A program made the position numbers and the translations under genes. Positions 35,672 through 45,886 of a stretch of DNA of 64,000 bases are shown one piece after another. A model generated the notes under the pieces. The model was given only the letters and a program-made list of their open reading frames with translations, did not search any database and was not told the origin of the DNA. Source of the DNA: Pseudomonadota bacterium (GTDB lineage Bacteria > Desulfobacterota > Binatia > Binatales > Binataceae); NCBI GenBank assembly GCA_021325025.1, contig JAJPHZ010000022.1:200646-264645 (forward strand), in the 5' to 3' direction. How positions within the stretch are numbered: position 1 is the first letter of the stretch; each line of letters opens with the position of its first letter.

Positions 35672-37069
35672 GTGCATCTGGCTTATTTTACCGAGCGCCC
35701 CTACCGTTACGCGCCTCAGGATCGCATTATCGAGAAGGGCTTTTTCGGTACGCCAAACAGCTTCTTCGACGCGGCCAAAGGCCACGAACTCTATCACGAG
35801 TACCTGGATGAAAAGCTTTTGGCGGAGGATCTCGGCTTCGATGGCGTCGGACTTAATGAGCATCACGGCACGCCGTTCACGATGGGCGGTGTGATGGACG
35901 TCGAAGCGGCGATTTTGGCGCGTATAACCAAGAAAGTAAAAATCATCTTGATGGGCAATCCCTTGCCGCTGGGCAATCCGTTGCGCCTGGCCGAAGAGCT
36001 TGCCATCATCGACGTGATTTCCGGCGGCCGCCTGATTACGGGTTGGGTGCGGGGCACCGGCTGCGAACAATTCGCGCACAATTCAAATCCCGCTTACAAC
36101 CGGGAATATTTCGAGGAAGCTCACGACTTCATAGTCAAGGCCTGGACACGGCCGGGGCCCTGGCGTTACGAAGGCAAACATTTTCACTATCGGTTCGTGG
36201 ATCCGTGGCCGCTGCCGATGCAAAAGCCGCATCCGCCGATGTGGATTCCCGGCCTGCTAAGTCCAGAGACCGCGATGTGGGCTGCCGCCAGGCGCTATCC
36301 TTATCTGGGACTCTCTACCGCCCTGGAACCAACGGTCGAGTTGTGGAATGTGTACCGCGATGTCGCCGCACAGGCTGGATATCAAATTGGCCCAGAAAAC
36401 TTTGGCTTCCTGCAGAATGTATACGTAGCGGAGACCGAGGAGAAAGCTCTTGAGCTGTCGAAACTCTCCGTGTTTGGCGGCGCCGGATCGGGTTACAGTT
36501 TGTTCTCACTGCCCGAGTTTTTCTTTCCGCCGGGGTACGCATCGAAAAATGCAGTCCGGCGCCTGGCAGAACAGTTCGGGGATCCTGACAAGCGGGCCGG
36601 TGGCTCTCCATTCGAGACAGCGAGCAGCAAATCCGCCGAAGCGGAGATTTCCACTGCCCAGGTGGATCATCGGTCCAAGGTCTGGCAGCGCAAGGCGGAA
36701 GGCTTCAGCACGGAGGCCACGCGCAAAATCATTCTGGATTCCCACGCCGCGGGCGTGAAGACACTAAACATCATCTGTGGCACTCCGGATACGGTAATCC
36801 GCAAATTGCGCGTCGTGATGGAAACTCTGCGGCCTGGCATTCTTCTGCTGTGGCAAAACGATGGTCCGATCACCCGAGTTCAACGCGAGAGCAATTTGAA
36901 GCTGCTGGCCGCCGAAGTGATGCCGGCGATTCGCGAGTTCGGCCGGGAATTGAAGCTGACGTCACCCTTTGAAGTGACTCCCGGCTCCCGTCCATTGCCA
37001 ACGCATGGCAAGCCCGAATCAGTGGGCTCGGTCGAACCCTGGAAGGCCTGGCAGGCCGCGAATCCATGA
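35672..37069 (+). CDS. LLM-class flavin-dependent monooxygenase (luciferase-like)
   Basis: 465 residues, longer than the roughly 340 typical of the family, with a bacterial-luciferase TIM barrel: GFDGVGLNEHHGTPF (56-70), GNPLPLGNPLRLAEELAIID and GRLITGWVRGTG. A two-component reductase or F420/FMNH2 supply is required. It probably oxidises an organic substrate feeding the hydrolases around it. The start is GTG, with GGAGGA 7-8 bases upstream. A segment around residues 270-340 (YSLFSLPEFFFPPGYASK..) appears to be an insertion relative to short members. Confidence 0.87.
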   Translation: MHLAYFTERPYRYAPQDRIIEKGFFGTPNSFFDAAKGHELYHEYLDEKLLAEDLGFDGVGLNEHHGTPFTMGGVMDVEAAILARITKKVKIILMGNPLPLGNPLRLAEELAIIDVISGGRLITGWVRGTGCEQFAHNSNPAYNREYFEEAHDFIVKAWTRPGPWRYEGKHFHYRFVDPWPLPMQKPHPPMWIPGLLSPETAMWAAARRYPYLGLSTALEPTVELWNVYRDVAAQAGYQIGPENFGFLQNVYVAETEEKALELSKLSVFGGAGSGYSLFSLPEFFFPPGYASKNAVRRLAEQFGDPDKRAGGSPFETASSKSAEAEISTAQVDHRSKVWQRKAEGFSTEATRKIILDSHAAGVKTLNIICGTPDTVIRKLRVVMETLRPGILLLWQNDGPITRVQRESNLKLLAAEVMPAIREFGRELKLTSPFEVTPGSRPLPTHGKPESVGSVEPWKAWQAANP

Positions 37070-37168
37070 CGCGGCGAGCATCAGATATCAAGTTTATCGG
37101 GCAGGCTTATGTACGCGGCCAAGATGAATCGGATGTTGCAGCTCCATGCTACCGAGGGAGATTAAGCC

Positions 37169-38857
37169 ATGTCGTTTGATCTGTTGATCAGGAACGGGAC
37201 GGTGGTTGACGGCACCGGAGGCACTTCCTACCAGGCCGACGTGGGTGTATCGGCGGGCAAAATCGTCGAGATCGGCAAGAGGCTTGCGGGTAAAGCTCAG
37301 AGGATTATCGATGCATCGAATTTGATCGTCAGTCCCGGGTTTATCGATCCGCATACCCATTATGACGCTCAAATTTGCTGGGATCCTCAAGTGTCCAGTT
37401 CCTCCTGGAACGGAGTGACCACGGTATTGTTGGGAAATTGCGGAGTCGGTATCGCGCCTTGCAGGAGGGACCCTCAGTCCCAGGATGTGGCAGCGTGGGA
37501 TCTGGTCAATCTCGAAGCGATTCCGATCGAGGTGTTGAAGGCCGCGCTCACCTGGGATTGGGAAACGTTTCCGCAATATATGGATGCGGCGCAGCAGCGT
37601 GGCAGCGCGATCAATCTGGCCTTTTTGGCTCCCTTAACACCGTTCAGGCACTTCGTGATGGGACCGGCCGCGCTCGAACGGGCGGCTACGGATGAAGAAA
37701 CGATGCAGATCAAGGCGTTGCTGCGCGACGCCGTGGCGGCCGGGGCGATGGGATTTTCCACCACCATCTGCGAGGGCGATATCGGGTTTCAGGGCAAGCC
37801 GATTGCCTGCCGGCTGGCCAGCCGCGAGGAACTGGGCGCTTATGCCGATGCACTCAAGGAACTGGGAAAAGGGATAATCCAAATCAGACTGACCCAGAAC
37901 CCCGGGGCAATGACGGAAAGCGAGTACCAGTTGCTGGAACTGCTGGTGGGCCGCAGCGGCCGGCCCATCACCTGGTCGTCGGTCCGAATTCGGGAGGACC
38001 GCCCCGACAAGGGATTGGATGTGCTGAAGAAGGTGGACCACCTCATCAAGTGCGGCGCGATTCCGCAGGTTACGTGCCGGCCCTTGATGGTGGAACTCAA
38101 CCTGCACGAGCCGCTGTTGTTTTCGTCGCGAAAATGCGGCACGCGCTTGTACAATCGCCCGGTGGAGGAACAGAAAAAGCTGTATCGCGATCCAGAGTTT
38201 CGCAAAGCTCTGCGCGATGACCTGAGCAAAAGCCCGATCCAGCGGGTGGCCTTCTTCGGGCATCCCGATGAGATCGAAATTGTGCAATGCGTCGCCGACC
38301 CTTCATTGACCGGCAAGTCGCTGACCGAGGTAGCCAAGATGCGCAATCAGGACCCATTCGATGCGCTCCTCGACCTGCCGCTCGAAGATGATCTTCGGAC
38401 CCGCTACCTCGTTCCCCTATTCGCCAGTGAGGACACTCTTCCAATCCTGTTCAACGATCCCAGGACGTTGATTGGTTTGGGGGACGGCGGCGCGCATCTC
38501 GACCAAATCTGTGATGCGGGCTATTGCACATATCTGTTGGGCCAATGGGTGCGCGAGAGGAAAGCGCTCAGCCTGGAATTCGCGGTAAAACGTCTTACAT
38601 ACGACCCGGCGACACTGTTGAATCTGCACGACCGGGGCAGAATTGCGCCCAACTGTGCGGCCGATATCACCATCTTTGACTTCGACAAGGTCGATTCGCC
38701 CAAAAAGGCAGTGTATCGCAACGATCTGCCCGGCGGCCGTCGGAGACTGGTTGCACCTGCCGAAGGCATTGCGCATGTGATCGTCAACGGCGTGCCGGTG
38801 CACCAGGACAATGAATATTTGGGAGCCACACCGGGAATCGTGCTGCGTTCCCGATAA
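37169..38857 (+). CDS. D-aminoacylase-like amidohydrolase (amidohydrolase family 3)
   Basis: 562 residues. The N-terminal beta-sandwich (MSFDLLIRNGTVVDGTGG) is followed by GFIDPHTHYDAQ with metal ligands H62 and H64, the NCGVGIAPC segment characteristic of N-acyl-D-amino-acid deacylases, and DGGAHLDQICD near residue 440. The C-terminal sandwich closes with GRIAPNCAADITIFD. Cytoplasmic. Family members cleave N-acyl-D-amino acids or related cyclic amides; here the neighbours suggest a xenobiotic or ring amide. GGGAG is before the ATG. Upstream of SMP-30 copy 2 by 48 bp, probably co-transcribed. Confidence 0.88.
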   Translation: MSFDLLIRNGTVVDGTGGTSYQADVGVSAGKIVEIGKRLAGKAQRIIDASNLIVSPGFIDPHTHYDAQICWDPQVSSSSWNGVTTVLLGNCGVGIAPCRRDPQSQDVAAWDLVNLEAIPIEVLKAALTWDWETFPQYMDAAQQRGSAINLAFLAPLTPFRHFVMGPAALERAATDEETMQIKALLRDAVAAGAMGFSTTICEGDIGFQGKPIACRLASREELGAYADALKELGKGIIQIRLTQNPGAMTESEYQLLELLVGRSGRPITWSSVRIREDRPDKGLDVLKKVDHLIKCGAIPQVTCRPLMVELNLHEPLLFSSRKCGTRLYNRPVEEQKKLYRDPEFRKALRDDLSKSPIQRVAFFGHPDEIEIVQCVADPSLTGKSLTEVAKMRNQDPFDALLDLPLEDDLRTRYLVPLFASEDTLPILFNDPRTLIGLGDGGAHLDQICDAGYCTYLLGQWVRERKALSLEFAVKRLTYDPATLLNLHDRGRIAPNCAADITIFDFDKVDSPKKAVYRNDLPGGRRRLVAPAEGIAHVIVNGVPVHQDNEYLGATPGIVLRSR

Positions 38858-38905
38858 CCGTCCGATCCGCGCATGAGCACCTCGGGCGAGGAGGCCCGGC
38901 ATACA

Positions 38906-39784
38906 ATGGAACTTGAACTTTTGGCATCCGCTTACGGGTTATTGGAGTGCCCGCGGGTCGACGAACATGACCGGCTCTATTTCTCGGATATGGTTCTGGG
39001 CGGTATCCACCGGCGCAGCCCCAATGGCAAGGTCGAAACCGTAATTCCGGCCCGCAAGCACATCGGAGGCATGGTCTTCAATGACGGCGGCGGCCTGGTT
39101 CTCTGCGGCGAAGGCGGCGTCTTCGCGTGGGACGAGGCTACAGGGGACGTGCGTGACATCGTAACCCGGTGGGAGGGCAGGCCGCTCCAGTTCAATGACA
39201 TGACAGCGGACCATCAGGGCAGCCTCTATGCCGGGGTCTTCGGCTTCAACCCGTTTGTACATCCGCGTTCCGAGGTGACGCCGCCCGGCACATTGTTCAG
39301 GATCGATCCGCCCGGCAAGTTGATTCCCATGTGGGATGGAATCGTATTCAGCAACGGCCTTGGCTTCAGCCCCGACCGCAAGCTCCTCTATCACTCGGAT
39401 TCGGGCGGCGACACGGTGTGGGTTTATGATGTCGCGCCCGATCGTTCATTGAGGGATCGACGCCCGTTCGGCAAAATGCCAAATGGCATGCCCGACGGAT
39501 TGGCGGTCGATGTCGAGGGCGGAGTGTGGGTGGCGGCGGCCTATGGCGGTGAGGTAGTACGCTTTCGCAACGACGGGACCGTGGATCGGCAGGTCAAAGT
39601 TCCGCTCACCCTGGTAGCCAGTATCGTATTCGGCGGCGCTGACATGCAGGATCTCTACATCATGACCGGAGATGAGCGCTATTTGGCCCAGGAGCCCGCC
39701 ACTGTGCAGCCGCCTCCGCGCGCCAACATCTATCGCACCCGTTCGCCGATTCCGGGATTGCCGGTTCCCAAAGCGCGATTCTGA
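38906..39784 (+). CDS. SMP-30/gluconolactonase/LRE family beta-propeller (copy 2)
   Basis: 292 residues, paralogous to the 9.5 kb copy. Putative metal ligands are E14, N97 (QFND), N150 (SNGLGFSPD) and D197 (MPDGLAVD). A short insertion after residue 112 (FGFNPFVHPRSEVTPPG) distinguishes it. Probably a lactonase. The frame opens at ATG 38873 with no ribosome binding site; GAGGAGG ahead of ATG 38906 favours the shorter form, which also aligns with copy 1. It follows the D-aminoacylase-like gene. Confidence 0.87.
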   Translation: MELELLASAYGLLECPRVDEHDRLYFSDMVLGGIHRRSPNGKVETVIPARKHIGGMVFNDGGGLVLCGEGGVFAWDEATGDVRDIVTRWEGRPLQFNDMTADHQGSLYAGVFGFNPFVHPRSEVTPPGTLFRIDPPGKLIPMWDGIVFSNGLGFSPDRKLLYHSDSGGDTVWVYDVAPDRSLRDRRPFGKMPNGMPDGLAVDVEGGVWVAAAYGGEVVRFRNDGTVDRQVKVPLTLVASIVFGGADMQDLYIMTGDERYLAQEPATVQPPPRANIYRTRSPIPGLPVPKARF

Positions 39785-39904
39785 CAATTCGCGCAATGAC
39801 TTTGCGGCCGGAAGAGTCAGCCCTCCTCAAAGCACAGGCCAGATGGATGGTGCGCCATGGCCGCGCATCGGTTTGGGAACGGCGCCTGACGACGGGCGCC
39901 ATAC

Positions 39905-39994
<90 letters not shown>

Positions 39995-40179
39995 GCGCCG
40001 CTCGATTGTGCGGGATTCGGCAGTTTATCGCGATCATGATGCCCTGCCTAGGGGCTTGATTCCACTACCCGGCCCGCCCCTGCGTGTCTCGAAAAGGAAC
40101 CATCTGCCTTTTGGCCGTGGGGCATGGCTGTGATAGTTCGGACGATCACGCAAAGACGATTCGACCGTGGAGGTGGCAA

Positions 40180-41472
40180 ATGGCGGCTGGCGCATCCAGG
40201 GGCATCCTGGGCGGAATCAAGGTGCTCGATATGACGCAGGTGATCGCGGGACCTTCGGCCACCCATCTGCTGGCCGAGATGGGTGCCGAGGTGATCAAGA
40301 TCGAGCTGGGGCCCACCGGCGATCGCTACCGGTTCTTCATCCAGGCCAAAAACCGCGGCACCGCGTTTGTCCGGTTAAATCGCGGCAAGAAAAGCCTGTG
40401 CATGAATTTCCGCACCGCCCAGGCGCGGCAAATCGTGCGCGAGATGCTGCCGAAGTTCGACGTACTGGTGGAGAATTTCGCGCCCGGCGTGATGGCCCGG
40501 ATGGGGCTGGACTACGAGTCGGTGCGCACGATCAACCCGCGCATCATCATGTGTTCGATTTCCGCCTTCGGACAGACCGGGCCGCTGGCCAACCAGCCCG
40601 GCTTCGATTACCTGGGCGCGTCGTATGCGGGCGTGATGGATGTCATGGGCGGCGAGACCGACGGCTCACCGACCCTACCGGGAGTCGCAATCGGCGACTA
40701 CCTGACGGGGATGACGGCGATGGCGGGGATCGCCTCGGCGCTGTTCTATCGCGCGCAGACCGGCGAGGGACAGCACGTCGAGGCCTCGCTGCTCGATTCG
40801 TATTTCTATGCCCAGGACCAGGCGGTGGTGCGCCAGGCGCTCTACGGCGGCAAATTCATCCCTAAACGGTTGGGCCGCCACGACACCGCCTTGTGCCCGC
40901 AGGGGCTGTTCAAAGGCCAGAAGCACTGGCTGTGCATCCTGGTGCCGATGGACAAGATGTGGCGTCAGCTCTGTACCGCGATGAACAAGCCCGAGCTGGC
41001 GCGCCATCCGGAGTTCGCCACCAACGCCGTCCGGGTGCGCAATCGTGCTCGTGTCATACAGGTGGTGCAGGAATGGCTGGACGCGACGCCCGAGGACGAG
41101 GCACTGCGCCGCATGCAGGAAAATCGCGTGCCGGTGGCGCCGGTGCTCAATACTTCCGAAGCGGTCGCGCATCCCCATTTGCGCCAGCGCGGCACCGTGC
41201 GCAAGACCCAGGACCCGGTGTTGGGCGAAGTCGACGTGCCGGGCTTCCCGATTCGCTTCTCCGCCGCTCCCGAGCTGCCGGACGCGCAGGCGCCGCTGCT
41301 GGGCCAGCACAACGCCGAAGTGCTCAAGGAGTTTCTCGGCCACTCTGACGAGCGCATCGCGGAGCTCCAGCGTCACGGCGTCCTGGTGGAAAGCGCGATT
41401 GATGTGACGAAGGCCCAATCTAAAACGCAGCAAGCCCAGAGCGGGCTACACGATCCAGCGCGCCGCACATAG
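40180..41472 (+). CDS. CaiB/BaiF family CoA transferase (class III)
   Basis: 430 residues. GIKVLDMTQVIAGPSATHLLAE and LGAEVIKIE-like MGAEVIKIE at the N-terminus, FGQTGP near 130 and the catalytic Asp in IGDYLTG (D173) identify a class III CoA transferase. It moves CoA between two acids and would activate a carboxylic acid for the acyl-CoA dehydrogenases and crotonases of the region. An ATG at 40084 would add 32 unrelated residues, but GGAGG lies 5 bases before ATG 40180. The C-terminal 30 residues are an extra Gln/Thr-rich tail. Confidence 0.92.
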   Translation: MAAGASRGILGGIKVLDMTQVIAGPSATHLLAEMGAEVIKIELGPTGDRYRFFIQAKNRGTAFVRLNRGKKSLCMNFRTAQARQIVREMLPKFDVLVENFAPGVMARMGLDYESVRTINPRIIMCSISAFGQTGPLANQPGFDYLGASYAGVMDVMGGETDGSPTLPGVAIGDYLTGMTAMAGIASALFYRAQTGEGQHVEASLLDSYFYAQDQAVVRQALYGGKFIPKRLGRHDTALCPQGLFKGQKHWLCILVPMDKMWRQLCTAMNKPELARHPEFATNAVRVRNRARVIQVVQEWLDATPEDEALRRMQENRVPVAPVLNTSEAVAHPHLRQRGTVRKTQDPVLGEVDVPGFPIRFSAAPELPDAQAPLLGQHNAEVLKEFLGHSDERIAELQRHGVLVESAIDVTKAQSKTQQAQSGLHDPARRT

Positions 41473-41532
41473 CAAGCTGAACCTCCAGCCAGGCGACCTG
41501 AGACTCGCTCGCAAGAGGCTCCGGGGGCTCTA

Positions 41533-44500
41533 CTAACCATTGGTAGGTAATGCGCTCTGCGGCGGTACCGCGCTGTCGCGATACACCAGGTAGTAGATCA
41601 GCGGCACCACGATCAGGGTAAAGGCGGTGGAGGCGAAGATGCCGAAGATGAACGCCCATGCCAGCCCGGAGAAGATGGGGTCGAGCGTGATCACCGCCGA
41701 GCCCAGCATCGCCGCACCCGCGGTCAGCGCGATGGGCCGCAGGCGGATCGCGCCGGCTTCGAGAATCGCGTCTTCAAGGCTCAGCCCGCGGGCGAGGCTG
41801 TGATGGATGAAATCGATCAGGATGATCGAATTGCGCACTACGATTCCGGCCAGTGCGATCATGCCGATCATGGCAGTGGCGGTGAAAAAGGTGGGGTCGG
41901 GAAAGCCCGCCACGGGGCGGTTGGTGAGCAGGTCGAGCAGAAAGAATCCGGGCATGATTCCAACCAGCGTCAGGGGAATCGCGGCCATGATGATCAGCGG
42001 CATTGCCAGCGATTCGGTCTGCCCGACCAGCAGCACATAGATAAAGAACAGCGCGGCGCCAAAGGCGAGTCCGAGATCGCGGAACACCGTGACCGTAATG
42101 TTCCATTCGCCCTCGCCGCTCCAGTCGATCTCGTAGCCGGGCGGCAACAGATTCGCGGTGTGCTTCTCCAGCCACAGTACTTCGTTGACGGGACTGATAC
42201 CGGCGGTATCGCCCAGCACCATCGCGACCTGGCGCAGGTCCTTGCGGAAGATGGGCTGTTCCTCGACGGTGCGGCGGATTTTGCCCAGCTCGCCCAGCGG
42301 GACCATCGCGCCGTCCTGCCCACGAACCTTGATCGCAGCCAACCCCGCCGCATCGGAGCGCGCCGCCTTCGGCATCCGCAACTCGATCAGCAGCGGATTG
42401 CGCTCGGTCTCGGTGTGCACGGTATCGACCGCGCCGCCCCCGAGCATCATCGCCAGCGTCTGCGCGACTTCCTGCGTGTTGACGCCGTGCAGCGCGGCCT
42501 TCTCGCGGTCCAGCACGAATTGCAGCCGCGGCTGCGCGGCAACGCCGAAGTCGTCGGTATCGACGACGCCGGCCGTGCGGTCGAAGATGCGGCGCAGTTC
42601 GCGTCCGTAGGCGATGAGCTGCCCGTATTCGGCCTGAGGCGGGCCGTAAATCTCGGCCACGATGGTTTCGAGCACGGGCGGACCGGGCGGCACCTCGACG
42701 ATTTTGACCTTGGCGCCGTGCCGGCGCGCGATCGCGTCGACCAGCGGCCTGATGCGCAGCGCGATCTCGTGCGAGGACTGGGCGCGCGCTGCCTTGGGCG
42801 CTAGGTTGATGCGGATATCGGCCTGCCACGGCGCGCGGCGCATGTAGTAATGGCGCACCATGCCGTTGAAGTCGAAGGGCGAGGTCGCACCGGTGTAGGA
42901 TTGGAAGGCGGTGACTTCGGGGATCCGCGCCAACAGTTCGCCGAAGTCGCGGACCACGGCGTCGGTGGACTCCAGCGCCGTGCCCTCGGGCATGTCGATT
43001 ACAAGTTGTAGTTCGTTCTTGTTATCGAAGGGCAGCATCTTCACCGGCACCAGCCCGAACAGGACGAGCAGAATCGAGCCGATCAGCGCGCCGCCCATGC
43101 CGATCAGAAACAGGCGGGCGCGGGTGCGGCTTTCCAGCAGCGGGCGCAGGATACGCGTGTACCAGCGGCGGATTGCCGCGCCTTCTTCATGCTGCTCTTG
43201 CCGGCCGCGGCCGGGCGCATATTCACCGCGCAGCAGGTGATAGGCGGCCCATGGCGTGATGGTAAACGCGACGACCAGCGACATCAGCATCGCCAGCGGC
43301 ACGTTGAACGGCATCGGCCGCATGTACGGACCCATCATGCCGGTTACGAACAGCATCGGCAAAAACGACGCGATCACGGTGAAAGTCGCCAGGATGGTGG
43401 GCGGACGCACCTCGTCAACGGCGATCAGCGTTGCCTCGCGCGGTGGATGGTCGCCGAGGCGGAAATGGCGATGGATGTTCTCGACATCGACGATCGGATC
43501 GTCGACCAGCAGGCCCAGCGACAGGATTAGCGCGAACAGGGTGACGCGGTTGATGGTGTAGCCGGCCAGCAGATTTCCCACCAGCGTGATCGCCAGCGTA
43601 ATCGGCACCGCGATCGCCACGATAAACGCCTCGCGCACGCCGAGCGAAAACGCGAGCAGCACGACGATGATGCCGACCGCGATCAGCAGCTCGCGCACCA
43701 GCTCGTTGACCTTTTCGTTGGCGGTCTCGCCGTAGTTGCGGGTGACCAGCACCTCGACACCCGAGGCAATCGCTACGCCTTTGAGCGCCTCGACCTTGGC
43801 GATCAGTCCTTCGGCAACAGCCACGGCGTTGGTGCCCTTGCGCTTGGCAAACGCGATAGTCACGGCGGGATAGATGCGGCCGGGCTCGCCCACCGAATCC
43901 AGTTGCAACTGGCCGGGCTCGGTAAACAGCCGCTCGCGCGCCGGTCCAAATCCGATCATGGTGTAGGAATCGGGCTCGGCGGGGCCGTCGATCACCTGCG
44001 CCACGTCGCGCAGATAGACCGGTTTGCCGTCGCGGACGGCCACCACCAGGTTCGACACGTCGGCGGCGCTGGTCAGGAACGGGCCGCTATCGACGACGTA
44101 TTCGCGATTGCCGTGCGCGAAGCTGCCCGCACGCAGATTGGCGTCGGCGCCGCGCAGGGCGCCCGCCACCTCCAGCGGCGCAAGGCCGTGGCCGGCAAGC
44201 CGGTCGGCGTCGAGCAGCACGCGGATTTGGCGCGGGCGGCCGCCGACCACGAAGGAGCGCCCGGTGTCCGGCACCGCCTGCATGCGATGCAGGATCTCGT
44301 CGCCGACTCGGCGCAGCGCGGCATCATCGAGCGTTTTGCTCCACAGGGTGAAGGTGACAATGGGCACGTCGTCGATTCCCACCGGCTTGACGATCCATCC
44401 GGTGACGCCGGGCGGCACCGCGTCGCGATTGGATTCCAACTTGTTGTAGATCTGGACCAGCGCCTTGATCCCGTCGTAGCCGACGCGAAAGCGCACCGTG

Positions 44501-44805
44501 ACCATCGCCATCCCCGGGCGCGAGGACGAGTACAGGTGCTCGACGCCCTCCATCTCCCACAGCCGCTTTTCCAGGTTGATGGTGACGAGGTTTTCGACTT
44601 CGGCGGCGCCGGCGCCCGGCATCTGCACGATAATGTCCGCCATCGGCACCGAAATCTGCGGGTCCTCCTCGCGCGGTGTGACCAGCAGGGCGACCACGCC
44701 GGCGGCCAGCGAGGCGAGCATCAGCAGTACCGACAGATTGGAGCCCAGGAACAGATCGACGATCCGTGCCGTCAGGCCGAGCTTTGCTGCGCCATTCGCG
44801 TTCAC
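41533..44805 (-). CDS. RND efflux pump permease (set 1)
   Basis: 1090 residues with the RND plan of 12 transmembrane helices and two large periplasmic loops. TM4 has the proton-relay pair in GLLVDDPIVDVENI. TM10 reads IVVRNSIILIDF, with Arg near the Lys position of AcrB. The start is GTG 44805, overlapping the TGA of the adaptor gene in a GTGA. It uses the proton gradient to expel drugs, metals or solvents through the adaptor and TolC. It ends the operon TolC-MFP-RND. Confidence 0.93.
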   Translation of the reverse strand: MNANGAAKLGLTARIVDLFLGSNLSVLLMLASLAAGVVALLVTPREEDPQISVPMADIIVQMPGAGAAEVENLVTINLEKRLWEMEGVEHLYSSSRPGMAMVTVRFRVGYDGIKALVQIYNKLESNRDAVPPGVTGWIVKPVGIDDVPIVTFTLWSKTLDDAALRRVGDEILHRMQAVPDTGRSFVVGGRPRQIRVLLDADRLAGHGLAPLEVAGALRGADANLRAGSFAHGNREYVVDSGPFLTSAADVSNLVVAVRDGKPVYLRDVAQVIDGPAEPDSYTMIGFGPARERLFTEPGQLQLDSVGEPGRIYPAVTIAFAKRKGTNAVAVAEGLIAKVEALKGVAIASGVEVLVTRNYGETANEKVNELVRELLIAVGIIVVLLAFSLGVREAFIVAIAVPITLAITLVGNLLAGYTINRVTLFALILSLGLLVDDPIVDVENIHRHFRLGDHPPREATLIAVDEVRPPTILATFTVIASFLPMLFVTGMMGPYMRPMPFNVPLAMLMSLVVAFTITPWAAYHLLRGEYAPGRGRQEQHEEGAAIRRWYTRILRPLLESRTRARLFLIGMGGALIGSILLVLFGLVPVKMLPFDNKNELQLVIDMPEGTALESTDAVVRDFGELLARIPEVTAFQSYTGATSPFDFNGMVRHYYMRRAPWQADIRINLAPKAARAQSSHEIALRIRPLVDAIARRHGAKVKIVEVPPGPPVLETIVAEIYGPPQAEYGQLIAYGRELRRIFDRTAGVVDTDDFGVAAQPRLQFVLDREKAALHGVNTQEVAQTLAMMLGGGAVDTVHTETERNPLLIELRMPKAARSDAAGLAAIKVRGQDGAMVPLGELGKIRRTVEEQPIFRKDLRQVAMVLGDTAGISPVNEVLWLEKHTANLLPPGYEIDWSGEGEWNITVTVFRDLGLAFGAALFFIYVLLVGQTESLAMPLIIMAAIPLTLVGIMPGFFLLDLLTNRPVAGFPDPTFFTATAMIGMIALAGIVVRNSIILIDFIHHSLARGLSLEDAILEAGAIRLRPIALTAGAAMLGSAVITLDPIFSGLAWAFIFGIFASTAFTLIVVPLIYYLVYRDSAVPPQSALPTNG

Positions 44806-45884
44806 TGGTCGGCGGCTTCCCGGCCGTCGAGAACCACGCGTTCACCCGGATGCAGGCCGGCCAGCACCTCGACGCGCGCGCCCAAGCGGCGTCCCAGCGA
44901 AACCATCCGGGTCTGCACGATGCGGGCGGAGACAACGCGCACCGTCTGAAGCTGGCCGACCTCTCTTATCGCGCTGCGCGGTACGGTCAGCGTCGGCTCG
45001 CTTCCGGCGCCGAAGGTTGCGCGGGCGAACATCCCGGGCTGCAGACCCTTAGCGCTGGGCAGCGGCGCGCGCACAATAAAACTGCGGCTGGCGGGATCGG
45101 CGGCGGGCACGATTTCGCCGACCCGCGTCGAATAGTCGGCGCCGCCGGCGTCGACCTCAAGCGGTGTCGCGATGTCGAGCTTGCGTGCCAGTTCCTCGGG
45201 CACGAGCAGTTCCACACGCAGCGCGTTTTCATCGTACAGGCGCACCAGCGGCTTGCCCGGCATCGCGATGTCGCCCGGTTCGACCATCCGCTCGACCACT
45301 ACGCCGTCAACCGGGGCGCGCACGATCGCGTAATCTGATGCGGCGCGCGCCGCCGCCACCGCCGCGCGCGCTTGCGCGACCCTGCCCGCAGCGCTGCGCC
45401 AGGCGGCTTGGGCGGCGTCGCGCTCGCTGGCAGTGACCGAGCCACGGCTGAACAGCGCGGAGAAACGTTTTTCGTCGGCGCTGGCGCGCGCCAGTTCCGC
45501 CTGCGCCGCTGCCAGTTCGCCTTGCGCTTGCGCAATCCGGGCCTGGAGGTCGGAGGCGTCGAGCCTGACTATCATCTGGCCTATCCTGACGCGGTCGCCG
45601 GCGTGAACCTTGACCTCGATCACCCGCGCCGCGACGCGGCTGGCCGCGGTCACCGGCACGCGCGACTGGATCGAGCCGATCAACTCGTAACGAATCGGAA
45701 CCGGCTCGATGAGCACTTCCGCCAGCGGCTGATTGGGCAGTTGCTCGACCTGCGGCGCAAGCAGACCCGGTTCGATTCTGCCACTCCATACTGTGCGAAA
45801 CGCGGTCCATAGCAGGGCCAGCCCGATTATCACCACGCCTGTAACAAGCCACGTGCGGCGATGTTGGGCCATCGGTTCCATCAT
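44802..45884 (-). CDS. RND periplasmic adaptor (membrane fusion protein, set 1)
   Basis: 360 residues: N-terminal hydrophobic anchor (about 11-31), lipoyl-like half-motif RVAARVIEVKVHAGDRVRIGQ, alpha-hairpin rich in Ala/Arg/Gln (105-165), second lipoyl half YAIVRAPVDGVVVERMVEPGD, then beta-barrel and membrane-proximal domains. It joins the RND permease to the outer-membrane channel. ATG 45884 is two bases after the TolC stop, so translation is likely coupled. Confidence 0.92.
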   Translation of the reverse strand: MMEPMAQHRRTWLVTGVVIIGLALLWTAFRTVWSGRIEPGLLAPQVEQLPNQPLAEVLIEPVPIRYELIGSIQSRVPVTAASRVAARVIEVKVHAGDRVRIGQMIVRLDASDLQARIAQAQGELAAAQAELARASADEKRFSALFSRGSVTASERDAAQAAWRSAAGRVAQARAAVAAARAASDYAIVRAPVDGVVVERMVEPGDIAMPGKPLVRLYDENALRVELLVPEELARKLDIATPLEVDAGGADYSTRVGEIVPAADPASRSFIVRAPLPSAKGLQPGMFARATFGAGSEPTLTVPRSAIREVGQLQTVRVVSARIVQTRMVSLGRRLGARVEVLAGLHPGERVVLDGREAADQ

Positions 45885-45886
45885 GC

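Noticed and set aside
22382..39799. Near-identical 18-mers TGACAATTCGCRCAATGA at 22382 and 39782
   Set aside because: One is a promoter candidate and the other starts at a stop codon. A pair of 18-mers with one mismatch is expected about once by chance in 64 kb.
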